A DNA stretch of 64,000 nt from Edaphochlamys debaryana. Taxonomy: Eukaryota > Chlorophyta > Chlorophyceae > Chlamydomonadales. Numbering within the stretch: position 1 is the first letter of the stretch; each line of letters opens with the position of its first letter. The notes below the pieces were generated by a model. The model had not been told where the DNA came from and did no database searches. It worked only from the letters and a program-made list of their open reading frames with translations. Positions 1 through 11,761 of this stretch are shown here, piece after piece. The stretch is taken from the NCBI GenBank assembly GCA_016858145.1, contig JAEHOE010000019.1, positions 806,001 through 870,000 on the forward strand. The letters are read 5' to 3'. Position numbers and translations under genes: made by a program.

Positions 1-2300
1 GTTGGTGAGGGCGGGTGCCCCCGGGCGGTGCCGCAGCGGCCGATGGGGCCAGGGCGCCACTGCTGACCGTTGTGTATGGGTCTGGGTTGTGTGCCGCTAG
101 CCGCTTTGGTAGTCCCCCTCCCACACACTACCGCACTTCTTTCAACCCACCTTGCAGCCCCCGAGGAGGGCGGAGAGACGGCCTTCGTCAACAGGTGGGT
201 GGGCGCCGCGCGCCTCACACCACAGACCACGCACGGAGGGGCCCACTGCCTGTCGGCCTGGCCTTCTGCCCTTATCCGCCCCCGCCGGTGACAGCACCCC
301 AACTGACCGAGCCTCCCCCCATGGTGCTCATCTGCCCATCCACGCACGCTCACCCACAGCGAGTGGGCGCACCCCGACATCGCCATCAATGCGGGCGCCT
401 CCAACTTCTCCAAGTGCGCGCAGGGCCACGTGGCGTACCGGCCCAAGCGAGGAGACGGTAGGGAGCTCCGTGTGCCTCGGGAAACAGAGCGTGCTCAAGC
501 TGTGTTGATGGGTTCAGTATGGGGCAGTACCCGCAGTACATACAGGCGCATCTGAGTGGGGCTCTGCAAAGGGACAGTACCCGGCTATCTACCTCTCGTG
601 CCCCGTCTTTTGTTTCCCGCTTGATCCCTGGAACGCCCCCGTCTCCTCCCTTCTTGTCGCCAGCATTGTTGTTCTTTGACACAAACGTGAGTCGCGTGGG
701 CTGCTGTCTACCTCCGTAACGAGGCTAGGGCCGGGTTGCTTGGCTGCGCGTGGCCTGCCCTCCGCCCCCCCCCCCGTCCTCCACGCTGCCCACACACCCC
801 TCCGCCCCCCATCCCCTGACCCCACAGGTGGACTACATCGGCACGGACCGCCACTCGGAGCACACCGGCTGCCCCGTGGTGAGGGGGGGCTGCCGGGGTC
901 TAGCAGGCGGTGGGGCGTTGAGGCGGGGCGATGCACCCGGCTGACACGGCTCAGCATGCGCCCGGCGCATTGCCGCGACCGCTTCCTGTTCGCCTGACCG
1001 CCACGCCTGCTGGCACTCGCTTCACTCGCCCATCCCAGGTGAAGGGCATCAAGTGGAACGCCGTCAAATGGATCCACGGCGTGCCGTACAAGGGTGAGAT
1101 CGAGCGCATGACCTAGACGGCCGGCTCGTGGCGGACAGACATCATCCTGATCCGTGTAACCCATCCCCGCCCACTCCCCAGGGGACGAGTACGAGGAGGC
1201 TCTCAAGGCGCCCTTCACGGCCATGCCCGACCCGGGCGTGTGCCAGAACCTCCACGAGATGTGCGAGGAGTGGGCCAAGCAGGTGCGGCGTGCGGGGAGA
1301 GGTGGAGGGAGGGGGACCGTGCGTCGCGAGGGCAGGAGCAGCCGCTGGCCCCAGCACGGCAACTCCCTGTGACCCCAAGTGGGTCAATCGGCACGGCCGG
1401 GTATCATAGCCTGTACACGTTTACCACGTGGGGCGAAGGCGCGGTTTCGCAAGGTCACGAAATGCCGACATGCCAATACCGACGTGGCCCATATAAGCCA
1501 TGATTAATAATTATTGTCAATGCCATGACCCGGATGTCCTACCAATTTACACCTCCACCCTGCCCGAACTTCAACCCGGTCAGGGCGAGTGCGAACATAA
1601 CCCAGAGTATATGGGTGAGTTCTTGGGTTCGGGGAGTTGGGGAGAAGTTGGGGTGGGGAGTTGATGGGGCGCCGAGAGAAATACCGCAGGGTGATGATGA
1701 GGCCCATGGCCGGGCGGGACACGTCGCTGGGGCTACGACGGCCCACTGAGGACCGGGACCAGGGGGGCGTGGCGTCCAGGCCGGGCTCGACACAGTCTCT
1801 GTCTCGTGGCCCTTGTCTGCTCTCATTCGGTGACCGCAACGGAACCGCTTTCCTGTGCGCAGTGGGCGGCGTGGGCCGGGGAGGCTACGGCGACTGCCGC
1901 CTGGCCTGCAAGACCTGCACGGTGTGCGCGGAGGGGGACATGGAATGCTACAGGTGAGGGGCTTCCGGCGCGGCACAGGCGACACGACCCTAGGGGGCAG
2001 GAATGGCCGGGCTGAGGGGGCACAGAACGCATCAGAGCACCGAGGGGCCGTTGGAAACTGCTGCCGCGTGGCTTTTGGCCCGGGGCAGGGGCAGCATGCG
2101 GACCAGCGCTGGAGCCGCGCGCGCCCTGCCCTTCCACGTACCGCTTCCCGGCAGAGGGCTGCCTGCGCCCCACCCTCCCACCCTCCCAACCTCCCAACCT
2201 CCCGCCCCCCATCCCGCTCCGTGTCTTCGGCCTCCGCAGGCAGAACCGGGTGACGGGCGGCTTCCTGGACGTGGACGAGAGCGAGCTGGAGTTCCACTGA
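1..2300 (+). CDS. Prolyl 4-hydroxylase with C-terminal ShK domain (3' part)
   Basis: Prolyl 4-hydroxylases are Fe(II)/2-oxoglutarate dioxygenases that hydroxylate peptidyl proline in the ER, in algae mainly for hydroxyproline-rich wall glycoproteins. The 5' exons lie before the window. Exons: 1-4, 158-194, 360-457, 664-686, 828-878, 1039-1093, 1182-1282, 1584-1614, 1863-1953, 2240-2300; all phases match and the frame ends at TGA 2298-2300. Spliced motifs include EEGGETAF (after the first iron ligands), KRGDALLFFD, the distal iron histidine in HTGCPV and the 2-oxoglutarate lysine in GIKWNAVKWIHG. From about 1220 a cysteine-rich ShK module follows (VCQNLHEMC, GECEHNPEYM, GDCRLACKTC). P4H plus ShK is a common algal and plant architecture. 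The N-terminal signal anchor and first His/Asp ligands cannot be seen. Family call is firm; paralog identity is not. Confidence 0.9.
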
Positions 2301-2971
2301 GCGCAGCAATGCCTTGGGGCGCCCTACCTACCTCGGATTGCGGATTTAGATAGGAGTTTGGGAAGTTGGTAGCCAATCAAGGCGGTGCCAAACTCGAATG
2401 AAGGAGTGGGAGCGGACGTCGACGGGGCCTTGGGGGAAGGAGAAACGACGAGGTGATGCGAAAAACAAGGCCATCAAAGTGCGATCCTGGTCTACAACAC
2501 TGGCGAGGTACAATCCGCGACTCTGCTCTTGCGAGCCTTGGGGGGGTGGGGGTTGGGGGGCAGGCGATAAGAGCCCAGGGGAGAGGCTGGGGGCGGAGCC
2601 AAGGACAGGAGGTGATCGCAGGATGGCAGTGAGTGAGCGCGCCGAGACTGGTTGGCGGACGCGGTGAGCTCGTGAGCGTGCGTGAGTGGGGGGAGGGGTG
2701 AACACCGGGCTTGAGGGGTGGGTACGCATGGGTAGCATCGCAACATTGGCATAAGGCCTCAGGGGAGTGTGGACCCCCGTGAGCTCGAAATGCGCCAGGC
2801 AAACAATGGATCGGAGAGGACAGGGCTTTTGGGAGTCGAGTTCCAGGATAGAGGAGGCCAGCTCGAGGGCAAGGTGGGGCTATCTACTCGAGGGGTTGCA
2901 TGGACGTGTTGGACAAAGCCAAGGGCCCCGACCCCTTCCAGTACCGACGACACCTCGTGACCCTGTCGGCA

Positions 2972-2976
2972 TGTAA
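2972..2976 (+). terminator. Candidate TGTAA poly(A) signal of the prolyl 4-hydroxylase gene
   Basis: TGTAA is the usual green-algal polyadenylation signal. This is the first clear copy after the stop at 2300 and would give a 3' UTR of about 690 nt, long but normal for chlorophytes. The stretch 2301-2970 shows no other supportable feature. Confidence 0.4.
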
Positions 2977-2989
2977 CCATCATGGCCGT

Positions 2990-4169
2990 TCAACGAGTCC
3001 AATCCGCGGCCCGCACGCACCGCGGCATCATGCAGCACAGCCTGCATAGCGCACACATGCGTGAACCTCCTGGACCCCTCCTTACTCGGGCCACACCGGC
3101 ACCCCCCCCAGCCACTCAGCCAGCAGTGACCCCAGCCTCTTGCATCTCTAAAGCCATCCCTGGAAGCACCCCCACAATGTAGACAATGCTAACGAACTAT
3201 AGTATCCGACTCCTCATTCAAAGTGAATGCATGCACTGTTACCCCAGCAATCAAGTGTCAGTGAGGCCACGCAGAAAGTGTTGCAGCCCCTCGCCAAGTT
3301 CCAGAGCTTCGGTCCCTGCTCCCTGCGTGGAGCGTCATCCGTTCAGCACGCACGCTGGACTCATGCATGAATGGCCTAGCGGCCAGTACAGGCAGTGAGG
3401 AGATATAAATCGAGCTTCGAAACACCCATGAGCCCCCCACGACACCCACGCTCCATCCCCCTCGCGTGCTATCCGCACGGGGGGTGACAGGTAAGGACCA
3501 TGGCCATGCCCATCAAGGGATCTGACCCTTCAGTTAACACCCAGCCACGATATTGCAAGTTTACACCCACACAGGCTCGCCATGAAACGAGAGCCGGCAA
3601 AGCAACCCTGAAGCAACTGTAAATTCACCCTAGGATCAACCCACAGTATTAACCCACCAGCACTGAAATTATAGGGGCAAAGGCCAGCCCCTCACGTGTG
3701 TATCAGTGAGTGCATGTCCAGGGCGTGTGTTCAGTATGGCAAACCATTGGATCATTGTGTGCACATCTCAAGAGCAGGAAAAGCTGTCAGAAATAGGTAG
3801 CAGGTAGCAGGTAAGGCGGGCTGCCTCAGTCTGTCCTGTAACGTTTGTTGCCGCATAGTTGCGGTACAGCAGTAGTGGAAGCCTACCTTCGAGCAGGGAA
3901 CATCAATAACCAGTGCGTGCTTCTAGTGCCCCGCCTCACTTCAAGCGATTCAGCCACCTGAGCAAGCCGGGCAGCGGTGGCAGTCGTACGACAACACTAC
4001 TCTGTGCGTGTGTACGCTTCATTCAAGAGGGGTTACCTCCCCGGCCCGAACCGGATCACTGCGGTAGTTCACAACTCACAATTCCGAGGAATGCGCGTAT
4101 GGGTAGATGCGTTGCAAGTGCCATGAATGCGCAGAGCAACAAGGCTGCCATCGATGAAATGACTGACGC
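2990..4169. other. Convergent intergenic/3' UTR region
   Basis: This lies between the 3' ends of the prolyl 4-hydroxylase gene (+) and the kinase gene (-). A reverse-strand TGTAA (TTACA on the plus strand, 3561-3565) could end the kinase transcript, giving a 3' UTR of about 610 nt. GC is visibly lower than in the exons and ORFs are short. A small direct repeat of GGTAGCA sits near 3797-3815. I see no gene. Confidence 0.4.
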
Positions 4170-7100
4170 TTACTTCTCTTCTCCTGCCTCCTCCTCTCCA
4201 CTGCGGTCGACCAGCCGCGGGTGCCTCAGGGGCGGGCAGCTGCTGCCCTGCTGCCACGTGGAGCTGAGCATCGAGGGGCACGCGCCCTCCTCATCCTGGG
4301 GGGGCGTGCTTGGAGCTCCCGGCTGCGGAGGGCTGCGGACCATGGGGGGGTCCAGGAGCGCGGGCCGCATCAGGGCCCGGGCCGCCACCTCCACGTGCAC
4401 CGGCACCACGAGGGCCCGGGCTCCAGAGACGACCGGCCTCGCCAGCGGCGCGCTGGCGGTGACGGTGTTGTCGCCGTGAGGGGCGCCGTCGAAGCTGATG
4501 AAGGGGCCGCCGCCGGCGCCCTGCGGGGCCACCGGTGCGGGCTGGGCGCCCTCCTGCACGAGGGCAGACAAACAGAGGGAAGTGCAGGGAGAGGGTGAGC
4601 GTAATGCGCCGCCGGTGGGGCTCGTGTAACCTACAGACACACCCGCCGCCCCGTGTCGTGTGGTGCATGAGCCCCATCGATGGAGGCCCCCTGGTGCCTG
4701 CTGCTGATTGTGAGATGCCGCAGTTCTTGCGCCCCCTCCCACACATACACGCATACCCGGCCTCACCCTCATCCGCTCCGACATGGCGCTCAGTGCCGCC
4801 TCCAGGGCCGCGAATGAGGGCCGCTGGGCGCGGTCCCGCGCGCAGCAGCGCTGAGCCACCGCACACAGCTCAGGCCACTGCTGCGTGGGCCTGGGGGGTT
4901 CAGGGGCGGGGCGGGGGGCGTCGGGAAGGCGGGTGCGGCTCAGAGGAGAGTGGCTAAGAGGGACGTCGACAGACGGCACGGCGGGGCGGCTGAAGCAGCA
5001 CATCCGTACGTCCCACACGGCGGCTCACCAGGGAGGCTGCAGGCCACCCCAAGCGACGCCGTCGAATACTTCCTCTGCAGTGGGTGAGTGGTGGGACACC
5101 AGTGAGAGGGGGTCGCAGGTGAGGGCAAGGCGGCCTACAGAAGAGCTTAAGCATGGCGTTGCGGCCGCGATGCCTCACCCCAAGTGCAGCCCTCGAAGGG
5201 GCGTCGGCAAGTCATCATCTCGTGCAGCAGTACACCGAAGCTGTACACCTGCATGGTTGAGTGACAGGGCAAGGCGGATGACGTCAGGTGTAAAACTGCT
5301 GAATTTTTGAGGTTACCATTGGGGGTAGGTGGACGGACGGTGGGGGGGTGGACGGACGGTGGGGGGGTGCGGGCTGGGCCGTGCGGGTGGACGGCCGTGT
5401 GGGCAACACCAGCAGGTCCTTCTGCACCCCGCTCGGTGGGGGGTAGGTCCGCTTGGCGGGGGGAAGTCCTGCTCCAGACCACACACCCGGCAGCGCGCCC
5501 AACTCACGTCCGAGCCCTTGGACAGCTGGCGGTACGTGAGCAGCTCGGGGGCAGCATACGCAATGGTGCCTGCATGCATGCATGCAACGACGCAAGGCAG
5601 GAGAAGCCCGGGTCAGTGCAGCTCCAGGACGCCGTAAACGCAAGCCAAGCAAGATCACGCCCCTGTGCGGCGCACGGTAGCGCCCCCTCTCCCCCATGCT
5701 AAGGGTATGGCCGGCACCCCAGCCCCCGGTAGGTACGCACCAAAGGACTGGGCGCGTGTGTAGCTCTCGCCGCGGGGGAGCATGCGCGCCAGACCAAAGT
5801 CGCAGACCTGGCAGGGTTTAGCGGCGTGGCATTATGAGGTGGACGGGTTAATCGCATACGGGACATGCTGCTTGGGTCTGGGAACGGAGGGTTTCAGCTG
5901 GGTGCAAGGCAATGCATGCCAGCCAGTGCACGAGGGCATGCCTGGCTCCATAAACGCCGTCTGAAGGGAGGATGAGCCGCGGGCTGCGGCCGCAGGCCGG
6001 CTGCTTGCGAGACGTGGGGTGGGCCAGGAACAGCCTTGCGCTGCATGCTGTCTGCCCGCCACGCCACCGGCAGCAAGCGTAGGGGACATGGCGTGCATGT
6101 GGACGCACTCGCACCCCGTACCTTGGCCAGGAAGCCCCGCTGGTCGGTGCCCGAAAGCGCCAGGAGCACGTTGGCCGGCTTCAGGTCACCTGGGGGGCCA
6201 AGCGGAGGGCACGCACTAAGAACCAGCATAGGTACCCTGGACCCCATGCTCCCTCCACCTTGCGACTGCCCCACCACCACGGCTCGTCCGCCCACCCCCA
6301 ATCCCAAACTCCCGGCCCCCCGCCCCACCGTGCACAACGTTCTGGGAGTGCAGGTGCCGCATGCCCCCGGCCACCTCCGCCGCGGTGCGCAGCAGCAGGC
6401 GCCGCCGCAGCCGCTCCGCCGCGGCCCCGGCCTCGAGCCCGCCCGCGGCCGCGGCCCCGCCGCCGCCGGCGCTCGGCACCAGCGTGCGGAAGCCGTTGCG
6501 CTGCAGGAACTGGGCCAGGTTGCCCAGAGCACACGCCTCTGCATGGGTTTGGACGGGACGAGGTTTGAACGGGGAGCTTGGGGGCAAGGACAGGCCGTCT
6601 GTGAGCGTGTGCTCAGGGGAGGGGAGGACAGGGGCGAGGGGTTGGCCAAAAAGGAAAGTTAGAGCGGCCGGTGCTCACCCTGCACGAGGACCCACAGCCG
6701 CATGCCGGGCTGGGCCTGCAGGCTGGCCAGCGCGTCGCTCCACCCGCGCAGGCCGCAGCTGCCGGGGCCGCGAGGGTCGCCCAGGCCGTCCTCTGCCAGG
6801 GACACAGAGGGTGGGGTGCGATGAGGCGTGGCAAGCAAGTCAGGTGGGGGGTCAGCTAGAGCAAGCAATCGGTTCCGGAGCAGGGGGGCATTGGTGCTCG
6901 CACCTGACGTATCCGAACGCCGACCCGAGCGAGCCAGAGGGCTGCAGGACGCAGCGTGCGCCACGGCAGGCGGCGGGGCGGCGAGCGCGCGTCTCACGCT
7001 CTGGCCACCCGAGCCGCCCTGGGGCGGCGTAAGGCAGCGCCTCGGCGGCTCCTGCCGCCGCCCCTCACGCGGTCGGCTCGGGTGGCCCCCCCGCCCTGGC

Positions 7101-8254
7101 TGCTGCTGCTCCGCTGCCGCCGACGCATGCAGGCCGTCGAGGAACTCCGCGGTCAGACGGGCGCCCCTTGCGCAATACGTCGCAACCACCTGAGTGCGCA
7201 GCGGGCGGCGGCAGTCAAGCCCGCTGTGTGCAAACTTTCTAGTGAAACTCCTGCGCATGCGTCCTGCAGGATCGCTTCCTCCTATCGAGCAAGTTGTAGA
7301 GCTGCTAGGTCTTTGGCTGGTTGAGGTGGCTGCGCCCATGGGACCCCGGGGACAGGCACAAGCTTCCCGCCACGTCCGCTCACGTGTGGGTGGCGCAGCC
7401 GGCGGGCCAGGCGGGCCTCGTGCAGTCCAGCCACGTCGTCCTGGGGCTGGGCGCACAGCATCTTGACTGCCACGTAGGCGCGGTGGTAGAGCCCTGGAGG
7501 GGTGTGGAGGGGAGGCGTGGGCGGGGTTGTACGGGCGTGGCGGCGTGGGGGCGTGGGAGCGTGTGCAACGGAGGGCTCAGGAGGACGGGCTGGGGCTGAA
7601 GCCGTGTGGTGGGCTTACGGCATCTGGACAAGGGTGAAAAGCTCTGGCGGGCCATGTATCCTCACACGTCCTTGCGGGCCGAGGGTGAGCACCGGCCGGG
7701 CGTCGCCCGCCCCAACCCCCAAGCAAGAGTGCATGAGCTCACCCCTGAACACGGTCCCGCCGGCGCCAGAGCCCATGACCTCCTGCAGCTCCAGGTCGTC
7801 CAGCAGCCGCTCGGGGTCCTGCATGGAACGGGAATGCAGCGCCAAGAGGGGTGACGCGGGACGAGGGCGAGGAGCGCGGGCGGGGCGCAGGGGCATGTTC
7901 GAACCGGGCGGACTGGTGTGTGCATAATGCGGGTACGTCCAAAACCAAGAGTTTTGCTTCAGTAAGACGGCGTCCCGGCCGAGCCGCAGCTCGATTCCCG
8001 ACCTGGAGGGACTCCGATAAGTCCGTCTCCCATTCGTAGCCATACGCCACAAGCGAGTTGTAAAGCTGCTGCAGGCCAGCGTCAATGCAAATGTTTGTTC
8101 TCGAACTGGGGTCTGTATTGGCTAGCACGACATGCTCAGGCGCTGCTCGATCGTCGGTAGACGCACGTATGACGGGGAGCTCAAGGCTCCGCTGTTCTGC
8201 GGCCTCGTTCGAGCATGTCCCGGGCGAGTCGCTCTTGGAGACGAGACAACCCAT
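4170..8254 (-). CDS. Myristoylated TKL-type Ser/Thr protein kinase
   Basis: Probable membrane-tethered protein kinase of 659 aa. Exons: 8003-8254, 7743-7818, 7384-7493, 6679-7189, 6329-6538, 6122-6189, 5741-5807, 5508-5569, 5179-5248, 5029-5074, 4767-4890, 4170-4553 (1980 nt, in frame). The start at 8254 is preferred over an in-frame ATG at 8296 because it gives MGCLVSK, a classic N-myristoylation (Gly2) and palmitoylation (Cys3) signal. Kinase motifs in order: glycine loop GSGAGGTV, VAVK, an alpha-C Glu in HEARLARRLRHPH, catalytic loop HGDLKPANVLL, CDFGLAR, IAYAAPELL and VYSFGVLLHEMM. Exon 6679-7189 inserts roughly 120 low-complexity residues between alpha-C and the hinge. The catalytic loop has HGD instead of HRD. 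The 127-residue C-terminal tail is Pro/Ala-rich and unrecognised. Substrate unknown. Confidence 0.9.
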
Positions 8255-9211
8255 CCTAGCGAACCAAGCTATGTTATGACATCGAAAGCTATGCAAGGAG
8301 TGGCAAGGAATGGGATGGCTGTCACCGCAGCGATGCGTTTAGGATTGCATGACAAAGCCGGCGAGCAAGATGGTCCCTTTGCTTTCTTCGTAGTTGACCA
8401 CGTCAAGGACCCGGCTGGGTGCGCTGCAGCGCATACAGCGGAATGTTTACCATTCACACACCCGCGGAGGTTCTTCACGACCTAACATGCTGAGCGACAT
8501 GCGGCGGAATTCAGCTTACGACCATGGCCAGGCGGACCACAGCGCCTCGCGTGTGGGCAATATGGTGACAAGATCTTCCCCTTTCGTGCTCCATGGCGGC
8601 AGCACCTCGCGCCACGTGCCTCGCCCGACGCGTGGAGTTCCCAACTGCAGGAACTGGCATCCCGGCCCAGAGTTTCGTTCGCAGGGGATCAGGCAACCCT
8701 TGGCAGGCCCCGGGGGTCGTGGCCACCGGCTCGTTGAGCGGCCCCTGAGCAGGTGCCCGTCCCCGTCTCCTCCGAGTTGTCCGAGTCCTCCCTCGCCACC
8801 CCGCCGCCCCCGCCCCCGCCACCCCGCGGCCGCCACGGGCCGCCGCACCCGCCTCCCAGGCAACCGGCCTGCTCCCGTGGCGCAGGCCAATATATCTCCA
8901 CGTTTCTGAGTGATGTGCACAATTCAGCCCTGAGCCCTCGCAACGTAGTCCCCACCGCCCTGCCAGCCCCGGCGTTGCCATCCAACCTTGGCAACCTTGG
9001 GAGGCGTTCGCCGCGTTTCGCCATGCCGCTCGCCACGCCGTCCTCAACTCCAAGCCGGCTGCGACACAGCGCCCAGAGCGCACTGCAAGGCAGCGACACA
9101 GAAGTCGCAGTTGGTCGCGTCGGACAGTCTTGAGCGAGACCTGACACACCCCGACATGCTCTCCCCTCGGTTCACCTCGCGAACCCCGACGCGCAGCAAC
9201 GCCGTCCTGCT
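8255..9211. promoter_or_regulatory. Divergent intergenic region, kinase / DUF1917 gene, with a repeat copy
   Basis: The kinase (-) starts at 8254 and the DUF1917 gene (+) near 9200, so both promoters should lie here. About 170 bp of it belongs to a dispersed repeat (see 8812-8985). I cannot name a TATA box or other element with confidence. Long ORFs on both strands here are GC-driven and match no family I know. Confidence 0.35.
8812..8985 (+). repeat. Dispersed repeat, copy 1
   Basis: Blocks shared with 11930-12133: a (CCGCC)-rich run, a CGCCACGGGCCGCCGCAC-like block, GGCAACCGGCCTGCTCCC-like sequence followed by GTGGCGCAGGC, and then TGAGCCCTCGCAACGTAG plus TCCCC. The spacer between the two blocks differs in length and sequence (about 46 bp here, about 75 bp in copy 2). 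It does not code. It is most simply a decayed non-autonomous mobile element. Confidence 0.6.
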
Positions 9212-9978
9212 GTGCTTGCTCGAGCGCCACGCTCCATAGCCCTCCGCAACCGAGCTTCCGCGGTCTCCGAACGGAGCCCGCACGAGGAATGGGTCTACGC
9301 GTTTCGCCCATCGGCGGGACCCGAGGACCCCGACGCGACGCCGGATAAGGCGACCCGGGTGAGGGAGGAACCGCTTCAGCTTGGGATGCTGTCCATGCTC
9401 TCGATTCCTCCGCCGGCTCACCCCCTCCCGCTCCTGACCCCCCAACGCACGCGCCGCAGGCTGAGTCCGCCGTGCTCAAGGGCCGGGCCGTCCTCGACCA
9501 GCTGGCGGGGGCCCTCTCGGGTCCCCGCCCCAAGGGCGTCACCAAGACCAAGCTACGTGCCGCCGCTGAGGAGGAGCTCTGGGCCATCGCGTGGTACGAG
9601 GGCTACACCTCCGGCAAGTGGCTGGTGCAGTGCCCCGAGGCCTCCGTCGACGAAGCCTGGGCCAGCATTGCGGCCGCCGTCGAGGACGGACAGCTGGGGT
9701 CCGCCGCAAAGGTGGCCACACAGGCACTCCACGGCGGCCACACCGCATGCATATACATGGAGCGCTTCGACGACATCGAGGGCGTACGGCAGGTGTACGA
9801 GACGCTCAAGGGCCTGGGCCTGGGCCCGGGCCCGAACTCCTTCAAGCTGGACCTGTGGACCGTGCTGGGCATCTATAAGGGCAATGCCTGGGGCCTGCCG
9901 GTGTCTGTCTTCACGCCCAAGACGCTGTACAGTGAGGAGCAGGCCGAGCGGATCCGGCGGGCCTGCGGCCGCCGCTGA
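9212..9978 (+). CDS. DUF1917 / UPF0696 family protein
   Basis: Conserved eukaryotic protein of unknown biochemical function (the family includes human C11orf68). Two exons are clear: up to 9358 and 9460-9978, joined in phase 0 across a 101-bp intron, stop at 9976-9978. Family signatures are GKWLVQCPEASVDEAW (domain start), AAKVATQALHGGHTACIYM, DDIEGVRQVYETLKGLGL and the C-terminal LDLWTVLGIYKGNAWGLP. The 5' end is unresolved: the frame is open back to a TGA at 9131 but holds no ATG, so 9212 (a GTG) is only a convenient limit. ATGs at 9023 or 9156 would need an extra intron, or a small upstream exon carries the start. It converges on the gene at 10564-11749. Confidence 0.8.
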
Positions 9979-10313
9979 GCAGCGGCCTTGAGGAGAGGGG
10001 GTTGCTGGGCGTGTGAAGGGTGTGAGAGGAGGCTGTCATAGGGGTTAGGGGGGCGGCTGGGGCCGGCGGCGGCTGCATTGCTGCCACTGCCGCCGCCCAG
10101 GAAGTTGGGCTGATGAAACCCGGGTTGATGTGTTCCAGTTGGTCGTGGGGGCTAGAATAGGCCCACACAGTATGTTGCTGCTGTCTGGACCTGTTGTTTC
10201 TCAGATAGGCATTCCTGGTCTCACGCTGCTGGTACCACGGTCGGTTGTTGTTGGTTGGGTGAGAAGCTGTTGCGCGGACGAGGAATCAATTGGGCCTCGC
10301 TGTGCGAGCCCCG

Positions 10314-10318
10314 TGTAA
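10314..10318 (+). terminator. TGTAA poly(A) signal of the DUF1917 gene
   Basis: TGTAA occurs 336 bp after the stop codon. Cleavage would be expected around 10330. An opposing signal for the converging gene sits only 44 bp further on, so the two transcripts end almost back to back. Confidence 0.55.
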
Positions 10319-10361
10319 AGTAGTAAGGGCACGTGATAAGGCAGGCTTGTGTGGGCATGCC

Positions 10362-10366
10362 TTACA
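10362..10366 (-). terminator. TGTAA poly(A) signal of the converging gene
   Basis: TTACA on the plus strand, so TGTAA on the minus strand, about 200 bp after the stop of the FGKHKG-motif gene. Expected cleavage near 10348. Confidence 0.5.
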
Positions 10367-10563
10367 AGTACCGCCACAACCAGGCGCAAACAGTTACCCC
10401 TCGATGTGGCCTTACTTCGCACCCCTGCCTCTGCGGTTTGCAATCCATCCACGGCCGGCGAATATCGGTGCTTTCTCGTTGACCCCCTTTGCTTACCAAA
10501 TCCCGCCTCCAACTCCCTCCACACCCCAAACAGAGGGGGTCGACAGTTTCAGCCCGGTGCTGC

Positions 10564-11749
10564 TCACTGGAAGCGCCGAACCTTGGCCACCGGCCCTGCT
10601 GCCTCCGCACCCACCCCAGCCCCCGCGCCCGCCCCTGCTGCCCGCGCCCCCGCCTGAGGGATGCAACCCGTAGGTGCTGTGATCCTGCCCAGGGCCAGCA
10701 GGGCCCGGAACACGGCGGCGTGCTCGGCCAGGTCCAGCTTCCGGCACATCCAGTTCAGGTAGCCCACAGGCAGGGCGGACACGAGTGCGCCCTTGTGCTT
10801 GCCAAAGCTGACCTGGGAGGGAGGGAGGCAACGGAGCAGGCCGCACATGTGGCCCCTCTGGCCGCCACGCGCAGTACACATCTGGCCGTTGGGACCACCG
10901 GTTTGCTGGGCTCCCCCTTCCCGTCGGCTCCTTCTACTCTCTACTGCGCTGAGACAAGCTCGCCTACCTTTGCCTCCTTGGCCCGGGCCAGCTCCGTCGG
11001 GTCCACGCCGGCCGCCGGGCGGGGCTCTGCGAGGACCACCGTCGGCCGCGGCCCCAGGTGCTGCGCCTGTGCCCCCGCCCGCGGGGCGGCCCGGGAGGCG
11101 CTGGCGGCGGAGGGCGGAAGGGCGAGCTGGAGCTGCTGTGGCTGCTGCAGGGCAGTAGGCGGTGGAGCACCTCCCGCTGGGGCGCAGATCCGAAGCGCCG
11201 CCTGCAGCGCTCGCTCCATGGGGGCCGCCACAAGCGGCGGCCGCTCAGGTGGGAGCTCAGCATGTCGTTACTGCGGAGGCGCCGGCGGTGTTGCGGGCGT
11301 GGGGGTCGTAGCCCGCCTGCGTCAGCGCAGCCAGCAGGAGGCATGGGTGCAAGAGGGTGTGAGCTGGTGCGGGCGAGTGGAGGGTTGAAAGTGCAGGGGG
11401 AGGGCAGGCGTGGAGATGCATTGGGTTCTGGGGCGTCGAGGGCAAGCCGGCGCTGCGGTGATGAGACATGCCGTGACCTTCGTTCCCCCCTGCCACCCAC
11501 CCGCAGCATGACCGGAAGGGCCGCGGAGAAGTACTTGGCTCGCATGTCCTCGGCGCTCATCCTGAACTGCGGATGGAGTCGAGGAGCGGCAAGTCGGGCT
11601 GCCTGGAATTCCTAGCGCAAGCAGCAGCCCCTCTGGCGCTACCCTCTGGCTGCATCCTTGCCTGACCTGTTCCCCTCCCTCACCACGCGGCGGGCGTTAG
11701 GGATGTCGTAGTACAGACGGTCGGCGTCCGCGTCGGCCCACCCCTGCAT
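10564..11749 (-). CDS. Uncharacterised protein with C-terminal FGKHKG (DUF3820-like) domain
   Basis: Predicted 233-aa protein. Exons: 11684-11749, 11501-11566, 11272-11316, 10968-11243, 10564-10812, all phase 0. The final exon encodes VSFGKHKGALVSALPVGYL followed by NWMCRK, the pattern of the small DUF3820 domain (FGKxxG, then PxxYLxW) found alone or beside exonuclease domains in bacteria and eukaryotes; its activity is not established. The N-terminal part (DRLYYDIPNARRV, then MSAEDMRAKYF, then AGYDPHARNTAGASA) is not recognised. Exon 4 is an Ala/Pro-rich linker; its acceptor could be 15 bp upstream in the same frame. The ATG at 11749 is the first in frame and lies just before repeat-derived sequence. 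Exon chain is sound by phase; function is unknown. Confidence 0.6.
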
Positions 11750-11761
11750 GCATCCGGCCAC

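Noticed and set aside
8511..9587. Minus-strand ORF of 358 codons
   Set aside because: It runs through the dispersed repeat and antisense to the DUF1917 exons, with only low-complexity composition; read as a GC shadow.
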